Shown: positions 53,309-61,840, counted from the stretch's first letter. The stretch: 64,000 nt of DNA from CAVSJO01 sp963728445 (GCA_963728445.1 CAVSJO010000005.1:186001-250000), one strand, 5' to 3'. The notes: generated from the letters alone by a model not told the origin. Made by a program: numbers and translations.

Positions 53309-55731
53309 CCGTTCGCCGTCTTCGGCTGCCGGACGGTCCGCTGCCGGACGGCCTCGACGCCGGCGAAGGCGCCGTAGGCGACGACGAGGGCGAAGAACGC
53401 GAGGGAGATCAGGAAGCCCTCGTGCAGGCCCTGGGGCTCGAAGCGGAACACCACCTCGTGCCCTCCGGCGGGCACGGGCACGCCGCGAAACGTGTGGTCC
53501 GCGCGGAGGACGGGTACGTCGGCCCCGTCCACGCTCGCCTTCCACCCCGGGTAGAAGTTGTCCGCCAGGACGAGCAGGGCGCCGCGATCGGCCTGGGTGT
53601 GGAGGGTCACGGAGTCGGGCGTGTAGGCTGTCACGTGCACCGCGGAGCGAAGGGGCCCGCCGCCGAGGTCGCCGGCGGACTGCGGCGGCGCCTCCCGCAG
53701 GTAGGCGACCCGGGCGGGATCCCAGTCCGGCGCCTTCATGGCGTCCAGGTCGGCCTGGTCACCCGGAACGACCGCGACGGAATCCACCATCCAGGCGCGG
53801 GGCTGCGCCGCGATGTTCTCGTAGACGACCCCGGCGGGTCCCTCGTGCACCAGCTTCAGCCCCGGCGCGTTCAGCTTCGCCCCCAGCGCCAGGTAGCGGA
53901 CGTTGGCCACGTCCATGAGGGCCGGGTGCTGGAGGAAGTTGTGCCAGTCGACGTAGTTCTCCTGCGTCGAACCGATGAGGTCGTTGTAGCTCTGGAGCTG
54001 GTTGCCGTGCTCGCCCCCGGCCTGATCGATACGGAAGTGCATCAGGTAGTCCCCCTGCCGGCCGTAGGTGGCGTTGCCGGGAAGGGGCGGGGAGGGGACG
54101 GACCAGACGCGGAAGGGCTCCTGCTGGGAGCGCAGGAAGTCGACGACGTCGTCCGCCGCGAAGGTCATCTCCGGCGGCGGTATCGTCTGGAAGAAGCGCC
54201 GGTCGATGATCCACAGGTCGAGCAGCGTGATCACGGCCAGGACGACGGCCGCGACCCGAGGCGAGAGGGTGCCGGCGATCCACAGCCAGAGCGTGCCGGA
54301 CGTCGCCGCCAGGAACACTGCAAAGCGCAGCCAGCCGCCCGCCCGCGTGGGCACGCCCGGTGTGGCCGGCTGACCGCTGCTCAGGGCGACGCCGGCGACG
54401 GACAGCGCCAGCAGGGCTCCGAGCACCCACGGCAGCCAGCGCAGCTCGTCTGCCGGGCCGGCGCTCGGGCGCCGGGCGGCCACGCGCTCCGCCCGCAGCC
54501 GCGCCAGCCGCTCCAGCGTGAGCGCCGCCATCAGCGCCAGCGAGAAGCTGACGAGGAAGAACGACAGGTTCGGCGCCCGGAACTTCTTCGCCCCGGGAAG
54601 CAGCTCGTAGTACAGCCGGAAGATCGGCGTGTAGCCGCCGAACGCCATGCTCAGGGCGAACGCGGTCAGCACTGCGAAGAACCACCAGTACCGGTTCCGG
54701 AAGGAGTAGAAGGCGCCCAGGAACAGGAGCGCCACGACGAGAGCGCCGGCGTACTCCGTGTGCAGCTTGAACGGGCTGCGACCGTGGTACACGGGGAACT
54801 CGGGCCGGCGCTGCAGGTCCGTCACGTTCACGCCGTACTGCTCGGGAACGGCCAGCCCGACGATCTCCTCCGGCGGCATGGAGTACGAGGTCGAGTACTC
54901 GTAGCCCCGGCCCTCCGTGCCCCCACGGGGGGAGGCCGGCACGTAGCCGAGGAACGGCAGGAAGTTGACAGCCGCCAGCGCGAACCCCACGGCGACGGCG
55001 CCGAGCCCGAATCCGACCCGCTTGCCGAGCGCGCCCGGCCGCTTCGCGTAGCCCAGGACGACCAGACAGAAGACCGCCCACGCCCCCGCGGCCAGCAGCA
55101 TGTAGTACGCCGTCTGGATCTGGAACGACAGGAGGGTGAACCCCACCGTCGCCGCTGCGCCGACGAAGGGGCCGAGCCGGCCCGTGCGGATGCCGCGGTG
55201 CAGGAAGTAGAACAGCAGCGGCGTGAACGTGGCGACGATGATCCGGCCGTCCTGCCCGGCGTAGACGAACGACATCGTCAGGCCCGTGAACTCGAAGGCC
55301 AGTCCCACGACCGCTGCGATCCAGCTCCGCACGTCCAGCTCCCGGGCCAGCAGCCACGTGCCGAGACCCGCGAACCCGGCCTGGATCACGAAGATCGTCG
55401 GCAGGATGCGCGTCACGCCGAAGAGGCCGTCGGCCAGGAAGCGGAAGGGGTAGAACGCGCTGCCGGGATTCGAGAAGAGCGGCAGCCCTCCGTACACGTA
55501 CGGGACCCATTTCGGCAGCACGCCCGCGTGCAGGCGCTGCGAGATGAACTCCTGGAAGAAGTAGCCGCCGGCGAGGTAGTCGGTGCCGTAGATGTGGTTG
55601 CCCGGCAGGAACGCGGGGATGAAGTAGACCAGGGCCAGACCGAAGTAGAGCAGCGCCGCCCAGCCGAGGCCGAACCGCGACTCCCGCTCATCGGCTCCCG
55701 CGGCCGATTCCTTTCTCGCCTTTGCCGTCAT
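53305..55731 (-). CDS. YfhO-like polytopic membrane protein (GT-C type)
   Basis: An 808-residue protein with 12-14 helices in the N-terminal two-thirds, starting WAALLYFGLALVYFIPAFLP with GNHIYGTDYLAGGYFFQEF, the loop with acidic residues expected at a GT-C active site. It matches the YfhO (PF09586) pattern. The C-terminal 230 residues are mostly extracytoplasmic (LRSAVHVTAYTPDSVTLHT, VLADNFYPGWKASVDGADV, HEVVFRFEPQGL) and end in one helix. YfhO proteins of Gram-positive bacteria glycosylate lipoteichoic acid; in Gram-negative clusters they probably transfer a sugar from a polyprenyl-phosphate donor at the outer face. It overlaps the flippase-like gene. Confidence 0.85.
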   Translation of the reverse strand: MTAKARKESAAGADERESRFGLGWAALLYFGLALVYFIPAFLPGNHIYGTDYLAGGYFFQEFISQRLHAGVLPKWVPYVYGGLPLFSNPGSAFYPFRFLADGLFGVTRILPTIFVIQAGFAGLGTWLLARELDVRSWIAAVVGLAFEFTGLTMSFVYAGQDGRIIVATFTPLLFYFLHRGIRTGRLGPFVGAAATVGFTLLSFQIQTAYYMLLAAGAWAVFCLVVLGYAKRPGALGKRVGFGLGAVAVGFALAAVNFLPFLGYVPASPRGGTEGRGYEYSTSYSMPPEEIVGLAVPEQYGVNVTDLQRRPEFPVYHGRSPFKLHTEYAGALVVALLFLGAFYSFRNRYWWFFAVLTAFALSMAFGGYTPIFRLYYELLPGAKKFRAPNLSFFLVSFSLALMAALTLERLARLRAERVAARRPSAGPADELRWLPWVLGALLALSVAGVALSSGQPATPGVPTRAGGWLRFAVFLAATSGTLWLWIAGTLSPRVAAVVLAVITLLDLWIIDRRFFQTIPPPEMTFAADDVVDFLRSQQEPFRVWSVPSPPLPGNATYGRQGDYLMHFRIDQAGGEHGNQLQSYNDLIGSTQENYVDWHNFLQHPALMDVANVRYLALGAKLNAPGLKLVHEGPAGVVYENIAAQPRAWMVDSVAVVPGDQADLDAMKAPDWDPARVAYLREAPPQSAGDLGGGPLRSAVHVTAYTPDSVTLHTQADRGALLVLADNFYPGWKASVDGADVPVLRADHTFRGVPVPAGGHEVVFRFEPQGLHEGFLISLAFFALVVAYGAFAGVEAVRQRTVRQPKTANG

Positions 55732-56862
55732 TCACTCTCCCGATCGCGCGCGGCCCGCGTCGGCCGCGATGTCGTGTAGGAACTCGAGGTGCCTGCGGGC
55801 GACGTCGCCCCACGCGAAGCGCCGCGCCGATTCCCGGGCCTCCCGGCTCAGACGCCGCCGCTCCTCCGCGTCGTCCAGCAGCCGGGCCACCGCTCGGGCC
55901 AGCGCGGCCGCGTCCCCGGGCGGCACCAGCACGCCGCCCCCCGAACCGAGGACCTCCGGCAGCGCGCCCGCCTCGGCAGCCACGACGGGCAGCCCCGCGG
56001 CCAGCGCTTCCGCCGCCACCAGCCCGAACCCTTCGAAGCGCGACGGCATCACCAGCAGCGTCGCCCCGGCGAAAAGGCGCAGCCGCTCCGCGTCGCTCAC
56101 CGGCCCGAGCATCCGCACGCGCTCCGACACCCCCAGCTCCGCGGCCAGCGCTGCCGCCGCCGCGGCGTCCCTGCCGCGCCCCGCCACCCGCAGCTCCACG
56201 GCGGGGCGGCCGGCGGCGAGGCGCGCGAATGCCTCCAGCAGCGTGTCCAGTCCCTTCTGGAAGAGGTCCAGGCGGCCGAAGTATAACAGGTACCCCTCGT
56301 CCGATCGATCCAGCTCGAAGAAGGCCTCGTCCACGCCCGCGCCGACGTTCACGAGGTGCGTCCCCGGCGCCACGATCGGCCGCAGCGCCTCGATGGTGTA
56401 CACGGACGGCGTGCTGATCCAGTGCGCTCGGCGGAGCAGGGCCCTCTCGAGCGCCGCCACGCCGCCGCCCACCGTCCGGCCCCAACGCTCCCGCGCCGTG
56501 GGGCCCGTCAGGTGATGGACCACCAGTCCGACGGGCGCCGGCCGCGCCGGAACGCGCACCGGCGCGTACACGGAGAAATCGCAGATGCCGACGTCGTAAC
56601 CGCCCCGACCCAGCAGCCGCGTGGCCTCGACGGCGTACCCGGCGCGGCTCAGGGCGTACGGACGGCTCGGTCCCACGCGGCGATAGCGGACGCCGTCCAC
56701 CACGCCGTCCCTCGATCCCGGGTACCGTCCGGTCACGATCTCGACGTCGACGTCCGCCGCCAGCCGCCGGTAGATCTCCCGCGCGCGGACGGCCCCGCCG
56801 CCGGCGACCCAGGGATTGTCCGGGTCGTCGTAGAGGCAGTGGAGGACCCTCAGGGTCGCCAT
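55732..56862 (-). CDS. GT4-family glycosyltransferase
   Basis: A 376-residue GT-B enzyme. N-terminal domain: LRVLHCLYDDPDNPWVAGGG and GGYDVGICDFSVYAPVRVP. C-terminal domain: YLLYFGRLDLFQKGLDTLLE (typical beta-phosphate binding G-R-L with K), VELRVAGRGRDAAAAAALAA, and FAGATLLVMPSRFEGFGLVA with EALAAGLPVVAAEAGALPEV for the E-x7-E pair. I start at the ATG at 56862 (MATLRVL); an upstream TTG adds two residues. The stop is followed directly by the ATG of the YfhO-like gene. It probably adds one sugar to a lipid-linked glycan; the donor is unknown. Confidence 0.85.
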   Translation of the reverse strand: MATLRVLHCLYDDPDNPWVAGGGAVRAREIYRRLAADVDVEIVTGRYPGSRDGVVDGVRYRRVGPSRPYALSRAGYAVEATRLLGRGGYDVGICDFSVYAPVRVPARPAPVGLVVHHLTGPTARERWGRTVGGGVAALERALLRRAHWISTPSVYTIEALRPIVAPGTHLVNVGAGVDEAFFELDRSDEGYLLYFGRLDLFQKGLDTLLEAFARLAAGRPAVELRVAGRGRDAAAAAALAAELGVSERVRMLGPVSDAERLRLFAGATLLVMPSRFEGFGLVAAEALAAGLPVVAAEAGALPEVLGSGGGVLVPPGDAAALARAVARLLDDAEERRRLSREARESARRFAWGDVARRHLEFLHDIAADAGRARSGE

Positions 56863-56902
56863 CTGCAAACTGTTGCGAGATATATCGTTGACATCCGGCG
56901 CA

Positions 56903-57796
56903 TCATGTCGATTCTCGCGCTTCTGGCGCGGGACGCCGCAGCCGGAGGCAGGCGATCGCCGTCGCCATCGTGGCGACGCCGCGCCCGCCGGAGCCGCGCA
57001 CGTCGAGGAACGCGGCGTCGGCGCAGGCGTCGGCAGTGGTGCGGTGCCAGCCCCGATCCGGGTCGTGGCGGAAGTAGTCCTCGTCGACGAGCTCGCCGGC
57101 GAACGCGTCGACGGCCCGGCGGAGCAGGGAAGCGTCGAACTGCTGGAGCCAGCCGAGGTCCTGGTAGCGGCCGAACGGAACGGTGAGGAGCAGGGGAGCG
57201 CCGGGGCGGAGAACGCGGCGGATCTCCGTCAGTGCCGCCGTGAACGTCGTGGCTGCGTCTTCCCGGTCACGCTCCCGGCCCGTGTACGCGGTGTTGTCCA
57301 TGCCGACGTGCTCGAGCGTGGAGATGCACACGCACGCGTCGGCGCACGCGTCCCGGAGGACCGTGTCCCGCAGGTCGCCGTACAGATACGAGTACTCGCG
57401 GCGGCCGAGAACGCCTTCGGGCGCGAGGGTGCAGACGATCACGTCGCGGCCCCGTATGGCGGGATGATCGGCGACCCAGGGGAAGTTCAGGGTGGAGCCG
57501 GCGTCGAAGACCCGCCGCGCGTCCTCCGGGACGCGGGCGAGGACCCACGGATACTCCACGACGCGCTCGTCCATGCCGAGGCCGTATCGGTCCGGGAGAT
57601 CTCCGCGTCCGAGCATGGCCGCCCGGATCGCGGGATCCGAGCACGCGTCGACGAGCTGCCGGGTCTTGAAGCGGGCGTAGGCGCGCTTTGCGGCACGGTC
57701 GAGGGGCGGCACGGCCGCGCGGACGCGCTTCTCGAAGCCGAGAACGGCGGGTCGCGAGCGGGCGCGCAGCGCGGCGCGGATGAGCGGTTCCAGCAA
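56903..57796 (-). CDS. SAM-dependent methyltransferase-like protein
   Basis: About 297 residues. The class I methyltransferase fold is suggested by motif I VFDAGSTLNFPWVADHPAI (about residue 95), then DVIVCTLAPEGVLGRREYSY with the acidic strand-2 end, GDLRDTVLRDACADACVCIS and STLEHVGMDNTAY, and RRVLRPGAPLLLTVPFGRYQ, the post-motif LxPGGxLxxxxP form. No ATG or GTG lies in this frame near the beginning; TTG at 57796 is the best in-frame start. A 15-bp repeat just upstream (57816-57860) may hide a frameshift joining it to ATG 57898. It could methylate a sugar of the locus glycan. Confidence in family is moderate. Confidence 0.7.
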   Translation of the reverse strand: MLEPLIRAALRARSRPAVLGFEKRVRAAVPPLDRAAKRAYARFKTRQLVDACSDPAIRAAMLGRGDLPDRYGLGMDERVVEYPWVLARVPEDARRVFDAGSTLNFPWVADHPAIRGRDVIVCTLAPEGVLGRREYSYLYGDLRDTVLRDACADACVCISTLEHVGMDNTAYTGRERDREDAATTFTAALTEIRRVLRPGAPLLLTVPFGRYQDLGWLQQFDASLLRRAVDAFAGELVDEDYFRHDPDRGWHRTTADACADAAFLDVRGSGGRGVATMATAIACLRLRRPAPEAREST

Positions 57797-57815
57797 CGTC
57801 GGCCTCGTGGGGTTC

Positions 57816-57860
57816 GCGGGCGTCGGGATCGCGGGCGTCGGGTTCGCGGGGGTCAGGGTC
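57816..57860 (+). repeat. Three tandem 15-bp repeats at a gene junction
   Basis: Units GCGGGCGTCGGGATC, GCGGGCGTCGGGTTC and GCGGGGGTCAGGGTC. They span the stop of the upstream GT4 gene and the presumed start region of the methyltransferase. Copy number errors would not shift frame, but single-base errors would. Confidence 0.8.
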
Positions 57861-59097
57861 TGCGGCCGGTCTGGCTGCCGCGTGCGTCTCGACCATGGAC
57901 GACGTCCTGGTACAGGCGCACCAGCCGGTCGATGATGACGGGCCACGCGAACTCGGCGCGGACGAGCTCCAGGCCGCCGCGGCCGAGGCGCCGCACCAGG
58001 TCCCGGTCCCCGGCCAGGCGCCGGATCGCGGCGGCGAGGGCCGGGGGATCGGCGGGCGGGACGAGCAGGCCGGACTCGCCGTCCCGCACCACGTCCACGA
58101 TGCCGCCGACGCCGCTCGCCACGGCCGGGCGCCCATACGCCAGCGCCTCCACGAGGACGACGCCGAGGCCCTCCGTGTCTCCCTTGGCGTCCACCACGGC
58201 GGGGAGCACGAACACGTCCGACTCCCGGTAGCGAGCGCGCAGCGCCTCGGCGGAGACGAAGCCGTGGAAGCGCGCGCGATCTCCCAGTCCGAGCCCTGCG
58301 GCACGGCCTTCCAGCTCCGCGCGAAGGGGTCCGTCCCCGACGACGTCCAGTCGCGCCGTCCCGGCGGGCAGGGAGGCGAGGGCGTCGAGAAGGTAGGCGA
58401 CGCCTTTGCGCTCCACCAGCCGCCCGACGAACAGCAGGCGGAGGGGACCGGGCGCGGAGCCGGCGGGTGCGACGTCGCCATCCGACTCGACGTCGAGCGT
58501 CGTGCCGAACGGGATGCGGACCACCGGCCGATCGTAGACGCGCCGGATCATGCCCGCCGTGTACGTGGAGTTCGCCGTCACGGCGTCCGCGCTGTGGATC
58601 AGGCGACGCAGCAGCGGGAGCAGCACGGGCCAGTCCCGCCGTGTCCACGTGAGCTCCACGCCGTGGAAGGAGCAGACCATGGGGATCCCCGCCGCGCGGC
58701 GCGCGGCCATGCCGAAGAGGGCGTGGGGGATCGGCCAGTGCACGTGCACGAGGTCGAAATCGCCGCGCCGGGCGATGCGGGCCGCCGCGGCCATCCCGGC
58801 GGCGAGGTACCCGGGCACGAGCCCGAGGTACGCCGGCCGCTCCCGCAGCCGATCCGGCGCCGTCTGGTCGTGGGTGAGGTCCTCGATGCGGGCGGGCGCG
58901 TAGCGGAAGCGATGCACCACGACGCCGTCGATGGGGCGCGCGGGCTCCCCCCGGTACGAGGGAGCCAGCACCTCAACCGTCACGCCGGCGCTGCCCAGCC
59001 GCCGGATCGTCTCCCCGAGCCACGGCGTGATGACGTCCTGCGGATGGCGCGGGTACGCGGTCGCGATGTAGAGCGCCTTCACTTGTCGCGCCTTCAC
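57853..59097 (-). CDS. GT4-family glycosyltransferase
   Basis: A 414-residue GT-B enzyme (409 from the alternative GTG at 59082). The N-terminal part has KALYIATAYPRHPQDVITPW and the LVHVHWPIPHALFGMAARRA loop. The donor domain has LRLLFVGRLVERKGVAYLLD, ARLDVVGDGPLRAELEGRAA and the acidic pair in DTEGLGVVLVEALAYGRPAV, then RDGESGLLVPPADPPALAAA. Two tandem GTG AAG GCG codons occur at the start, made by a small duplication, so the true initiation point is ambiguous. It heads the minus-strand glycan operon and is read from the palindromic promoter at 59.1 kb. Confidence 0.87.
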   Translation of the reverse strand: MKARQVKALYIATAYPRHPQDVITPWLGETIRRLGSAGVTVEVLAPSYRGEPARPIDGVVVHRFRYAPARIEDLTHDQTAPDRLRERPAYLGLVPGYLAAGMAAAARIARRGDFDLVHVHWPIPHALFGMAARRAAGIPMVCSFHGVELTWTRRDWPVLLPLLRRLIHSADAVTANSTYTAGMIRRVYDRPVVRIPFGTTLDVESDGDVAPAGSAPGPLRLLFVGRLVERKGVAYLLDALASLPAGTARLDVVGDGPLRAELEGRAAGLGLGDRARFHGFVSAEALRARYRESDVFVLPAVVDAKGDTEGLGVVLVEALAYGRPAVASGVGGIVDVVRDGESGLLVPPADPPALAAAIRRLAGDRDLVRRLGRGGLELVRAEFAWPVIIDRLVRLYQDVVHGRDARGSQTGRRP

Positions 59098-59166
59098 TTG
59101 TCGCCGGCCAGGGGAGCCTTTAGCTTGCTAGCCTTTCAAGCTAATCCCCCGGAAGGACCGTCTCAA
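59098..59166. promoter_or_regulatory. Back-to-back divergent promoters on a palindrome
   Basis: Plus strand: TTGTCG (59098), 17 bp, TAGCTT (59121). Minus strand: TTGAGA (59166-59161), 17 bp, TAGCTT (59143-59138). The two -10 boxes form the inverted repeat TTAGCTTG-N9-CAAGCTAA (59120-59144). Predicted start sites are about 2 nt apart, so the two transcripts would diverge from almost the same point. Confidence 0.6.
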
Positions 59167-59172
59167 CCCGCC

Positions 59173-59904
59173 ATGGCTGAAGGCCCCGGGCGCGCTCTCG
59201 TGGTCGTACCGACCTACAACGAGCGCGACAATCTCCAGCGGCTCGTCGATCTCGTCCTCGCCCAGGACGAGCGCATCGACATGCTCGTCGTCGACGACGC
59301 TTCCCCCGACGGGACCGGCGACCTGGCCGACTCCATCGCGGCGGAGAACGGGCGCGTCCACGTCCTGCACCGGGCAGGCAAGCTCGGCCTCGGCACGGCG
59401 TACCTGGCCGGGTTCCGCTGGGGGCTCGCCCGCGAGTACGACTACCTGCAGGAGATGGACGCCGACTTCTCCCACGATCCCGCGCACCTGCCCGCGTTCC
59501 TCGAGGCGATCCAGGAGTACGACGTCGTGCTCGGCTCGCGCTACCTTCACGGACGCGTCACCGTCATCAACTGGCCCATCACCCGCCTGTTCCTCTCCTA
59601 TTTCGCCAATGTGTACGCCCGGACCATCACCGGGCTGCCGGTCGCGGACGCGACGGGCGGATACAAGTGCTTCCGCAGGGAAGTCCTGGAAGCCATCGAC
59701 CTCGACGGCGTCCGCTCCGAGGGCTACGCGTTCCAGATCGAGATGAGCCTGCGGGCGTGGCGGCGAGGCTTCCGCATCGGGGAGATCCCCATCGTCTTCG
59801 TGGACCGGGACGCCGGCGAGTCGAAGATGTCGAAACGCATCATCCGCGAGGCCGTGTGGCGCGTCTGGCACCTCCGCCTCCTGGACCTCTTCGGCCGACT
59901 CTGA
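59173..59904 (+). CDS. Polyprenol-phosphate mannosyltransferase-like GT2 (DPM1 class)
   Basis: A 243-residue protein without C-terminal membrane helices. It starts RALVVVPTYNERDNLQRLVD, then MLVVDDASPDGTGDLADSIA, RAGKLGLGTAYLAGFRWGLA, the metal-binding MDADFSHDPAHLPAFLEAI, GSRYLHGRVTVINWPITRLF and ADATGGYKCFRREVLEAIDL with FVDRDAGESKMSKRI. This is the classic bacterial DPM1 order, as in actinobacterial Ppm1. It makes a polyprenyl-monophosphate sugar, usually mannose from GDP-mannose, that would serve GT-C enzymes such as the YfhO-like protein. The divergent promoter with the minus-strand glycan operon supports that link. Confidence 0.9.
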   Translation: MAEGPGRALVVVPTYNERDNLQRLVDLVLAQDERIDMLVVDDASPDGTGDLADSIAAENGRVHVLHRAGKLGLGTAYLAGFRWGLAREYDYLQEMDADFSHDPAHLPAFLEAIQEYDVVLGSRYLHGRVTVINWPITRLFLSYFANVYARTITGLPVADATGGYKCFRREVLEAIDLDGVRSEGYAFQIEMSLRAWRRGFRIGEIPIVFVDRDAGESKMSKRIIREAVWRVWHLRLLDLFGRL

Positions 59905-59911
59905 CCCGGCA

Positions 59912-60601
59912 GTGGCCATCCGGGACCTCCTCTGGGCCTGCCCCCTCTGCCGCACGGTTGACGGCATCCGGGCGACGGGGCGCACCTCGACCTGCGCCGG
60001 CTGCGGCGCCACGTTCCGGCGCACGACCGGCGCACGCATCGAGGCGACGCCGCCCGGCGGAGCGCCCGTGGATCGACCGTCCCCCGCCTGGGCGGACCTC
60101 ATCGGCGAGCCGACGCTGGAGGACATCGAAGCCGCCGGTCTCGCGGCCGGCGACGCCCTGCTGCGGACGGCAGCGCGCGTGCAGGTGGCGCGCAGGTGGC
60201 GCCCCGTGCGCACGCGCGGGCGATTCCTCGGCCGGGTCGAGGAGCTGGAAGCCCCCCGCGCCGGCGTCCTGACGCTCCGCCGCTCGGGCCTCACCCTCGA
60301 GGCCGCGAGGGACGCCGGCGCGGGGGCGGAGGGGCCGGCCGCGGGGGCGGACGGCGCGGCGGACGCGGGCGCGGGGGCGGAGGGGCCGGCCGAGACGTGG
60401 CCCCCGGACGACATCGGCGCCCTCGTCGCCAGCTCGAGCAGCCTCCAGATACGCCACCGGGACGGGCGCCTCTTCTCCCTCCGCTTTCCCGACGCCTCGC
60501 TGCGCCTGTGGGACGCGGGCATCCGCGAGGTGCTCCGGGCGCACTGGCGGGCCGCGGGGAAGGGCGAGATCCGCGAATTCCAGCCCCGCATCACCACGTG
60601 A
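59912..60601 (+). CDS. Hypothetical protein with N-terminal zinc ribbon
   Basis: A 229-residue protein I cannot place in a family. Residues 9-40 hold a C4 knuckle pair (ACPLCRTVDG and STCAGCGATFRRTT) as in zinc ribbons. The middle is an Ala/Gly-rich low-complexity stretch made by a duplicated unit (AGAGAEGPAA repeated). The C-terminal 70 residues, IGALVASSSSLQIRHRDGRL and SLRFPDASLRLWDAGIREVL, look like a small folded beta-alpha domain. GTG starts 7 nt after the GT2 stop; its stop overlaps the PlsC gene GTG. It may be an accessory factor for the GT2 or acyltransferase. Confidence 0.6.
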   Translation: MAIRDLLWACPLCRTVDGIRATGRTSTCAGCGATFRRTTGARIEATPPGGAPVDRPSPAWADLIGEPTLEDIEAAGLAAGDALLRTAARVQVARRWRPVRTRGRFLGRVEELEAPRAGVLTLRRSGLTLEAARDAGAGAEGPAAGADGAADAGAGAEGPAETWPPDDIGALVASSSSLQIRHRDGRLFSLRFPDASLRLWDAGIREVLRAHWRAAGKGEIREFQPRITT

Positions 60602-61257
60602 GCCTGTACGCCTTCGCCCAGGCCGCGGTACGCGGGCTCACCCGCGCCGTCGCCGAATCCGTCACCGTCGAAGGCCTCGAGAACGTGCCGTCCCGCGGCC
60701 CCGGCCTCATCATCTGCAACCATCAGAGCTTCGCCGACCCGCCCGTCGTCCAGGCATTCTGCCCCCGGCCCATGTACAGCATGGCCAAGAGCAGCCAGTT
60801 CACCGACCCCCTCGTCGGTCCCCTCATGCCGCGCCTCAAGGCGTTCCCCGCGCACCGCTACGCCGTCGATCCCGTGGCCGTCCGGACCGCGCTCCGCCAC
60901 CTCTGGTCCGGCGACCTCGTCTCCATCTACATCGAAGGGGAGCGGAGCTGGGACGGCCGCCTCCAGCCGCCCCGCATCGGCACGCTGCGCCTCATCCTCA
61001 AGGCCGGCGTCCCGGTGATCCCGTGCGCCGTGACCGGCACCTACGACACGCTGCCACGCTGGAGCCACGGCGTGCGCCGGGCGCCGATCCGCATCGTCTA
61101 CGGCACGCCCCTGCGCTTCGGACGGGTCGACGACCGCGCCGAGCGCGAGCGCCGCCTCGGCGACGTCGCCCGGGCCGTAATGGGCGCACTGGCTCACCTC
61201 CTCGGACAGACCGACCGTCTGCCGGAGATCCTGCACGGGGTGGGCGGCGGGGAATAG
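60598..61257 (+). CDS. plsC: 1-acylglycerol-3-phosphate O-acyltransferase family protein
   Basis: A 219-residue PlsC-type acyltransferase. The catalytic HX4D motif is in GLIICNHQSFADPPVVQAF (H-QSFA-D). The glycerophosphate-binding motif is YIEGERSWDGRLQPP (EGxRS-like EGERS), and motif IV is VPVIPCAVTGTYDTLPRW. An N-terminal helix-like segment (LYAFAQAAVRGLTRAVAES) fits membrane association. It transfers an acyl group to lysophosphatidate or a related glycerolipid. The GTG at 60598 overlaps the stop of the previous gene (GTGA), which sets the start. The partner PlsX/PlsY genes are not visible here. Confidence 0.9.
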   Translation: MSLYAFAQAAVRGLTRAVAESVTVEGLENVPSRGPGLIICNHQSFADPPVVQAFCPRPMYSMAKSSQFTDPLVGPLMPRLKAFPAHRYAVDPVAVRTALRHLWSGDLVSIYIEGERSWDGRLQPPRIGTLRLILKAGVPVIPCAVTGTYDTLPRWSHGVRRAPIRIVYGTPLRFGRVDDRAERERRLGDVARAVMGALAHLLGQTDRLPEILHGVGGGE

Positions 61258-61317
61258 GGAGCGGGCGGGGGCGCGGAGGGGTGGCGGAATGCTCGCGGGG
61301 GGGGTGGCGCGGGGGCC

Positions 61318-61369
61318 GGGGAAACGCGGGGGGCGGGAAAACGCGGGGGGCGGGAAAACGCGGGGGGTG
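61318..61369 (+). repeat. Three tandem 17-bp G-rich repeats
   Basis: Three copies of GGGAAAACGCGGGGGGC (first copy one A shorter, last ending T). Each contains a run of six G; four or more G-tracts lie close together, enough for a G-quadruplex. Confidence 0.85.
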
Positions 61370-61749
61370 CGGGCGCGGTGGCGGCGCGGGAGGCGCCCGG
61401 GGCGCGAGGGCCGCGGTAGCGAGGAAGTTCGGGGACGCGGGCGCGCGGGGCGACACGGGCAGGGCGCCGGGATCCCGGAATGCTCCCGGCGAACGAAATC
61501 GGACAATGAGCGCCCGAATCGCTCGTCGAATCCCGATCCATCCCGGAATTCGCACCTTTTTGGGCAACGGGACCGGAGACCCTCTCGGCCGTTGGCCGAT
61601 TTCGCCCGGAATCCGGACGATCGCGGGATCTGGCGAACCCGAGGCAACCTCGATGTCCGATATCGTCCGGCGCTCGAAGCACGGAACGACCCGGCGGAAC
61701 GATGCCGCCCCGGCCCGAGCAGGGCACCGCGTCCACACCCTCACCGCAG

Positions 61750-61796
61750 TTTTCCACGATTATCCACGGCTTGAGTTTACATAATGTATATTATAC
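61750..61796 (+). promoter_or_regulatory. Two DnaA-box-like 9-mers beside an AT-rich palindrome cluster
   Basis: TTTTCCACG (61750) and TTATCCACG (61760) match the DnaA box TTATCCACA at 7 and 8 of 9 positions, with starts 10 bp apart (one turn). A 19-bp AT-rich stretch follows with overlapping inverted repeats TACAT/ATGTA, ATAAT/ATTAT and GTATA/TATAC, striking in this GC-rich DNA. Confidence 0.4.
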
Positions 61797-61840
61797 GAAG
61801 TGGATCCCCGACCCGAGCAGCCGGCGGCAGCCGGCGCTCG

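Noticed and set aside
53422..55779. Long plus-strand open frame opposite the YfhO-like gene
   Set aside because: Composition (Arg, Gln, Glu, Val, Gly) is typical of antisense frames in GC-rich DNA; the minus strand has clear membrane helices.
61023..61784. Several open frames in the G-rich region before ligD
   Set aside because: They translate the tandem repeats into Gly/Arg/Lys-rich strings in several frames, with no homology signal.
61750..61796. Chromosomal origin of replication
   Set aside because: Only two imperfect DnaA-like boxes and no dnaA, dnaN, gyrB, rpmH or parAB genes in the window; kept only as a finding to check.
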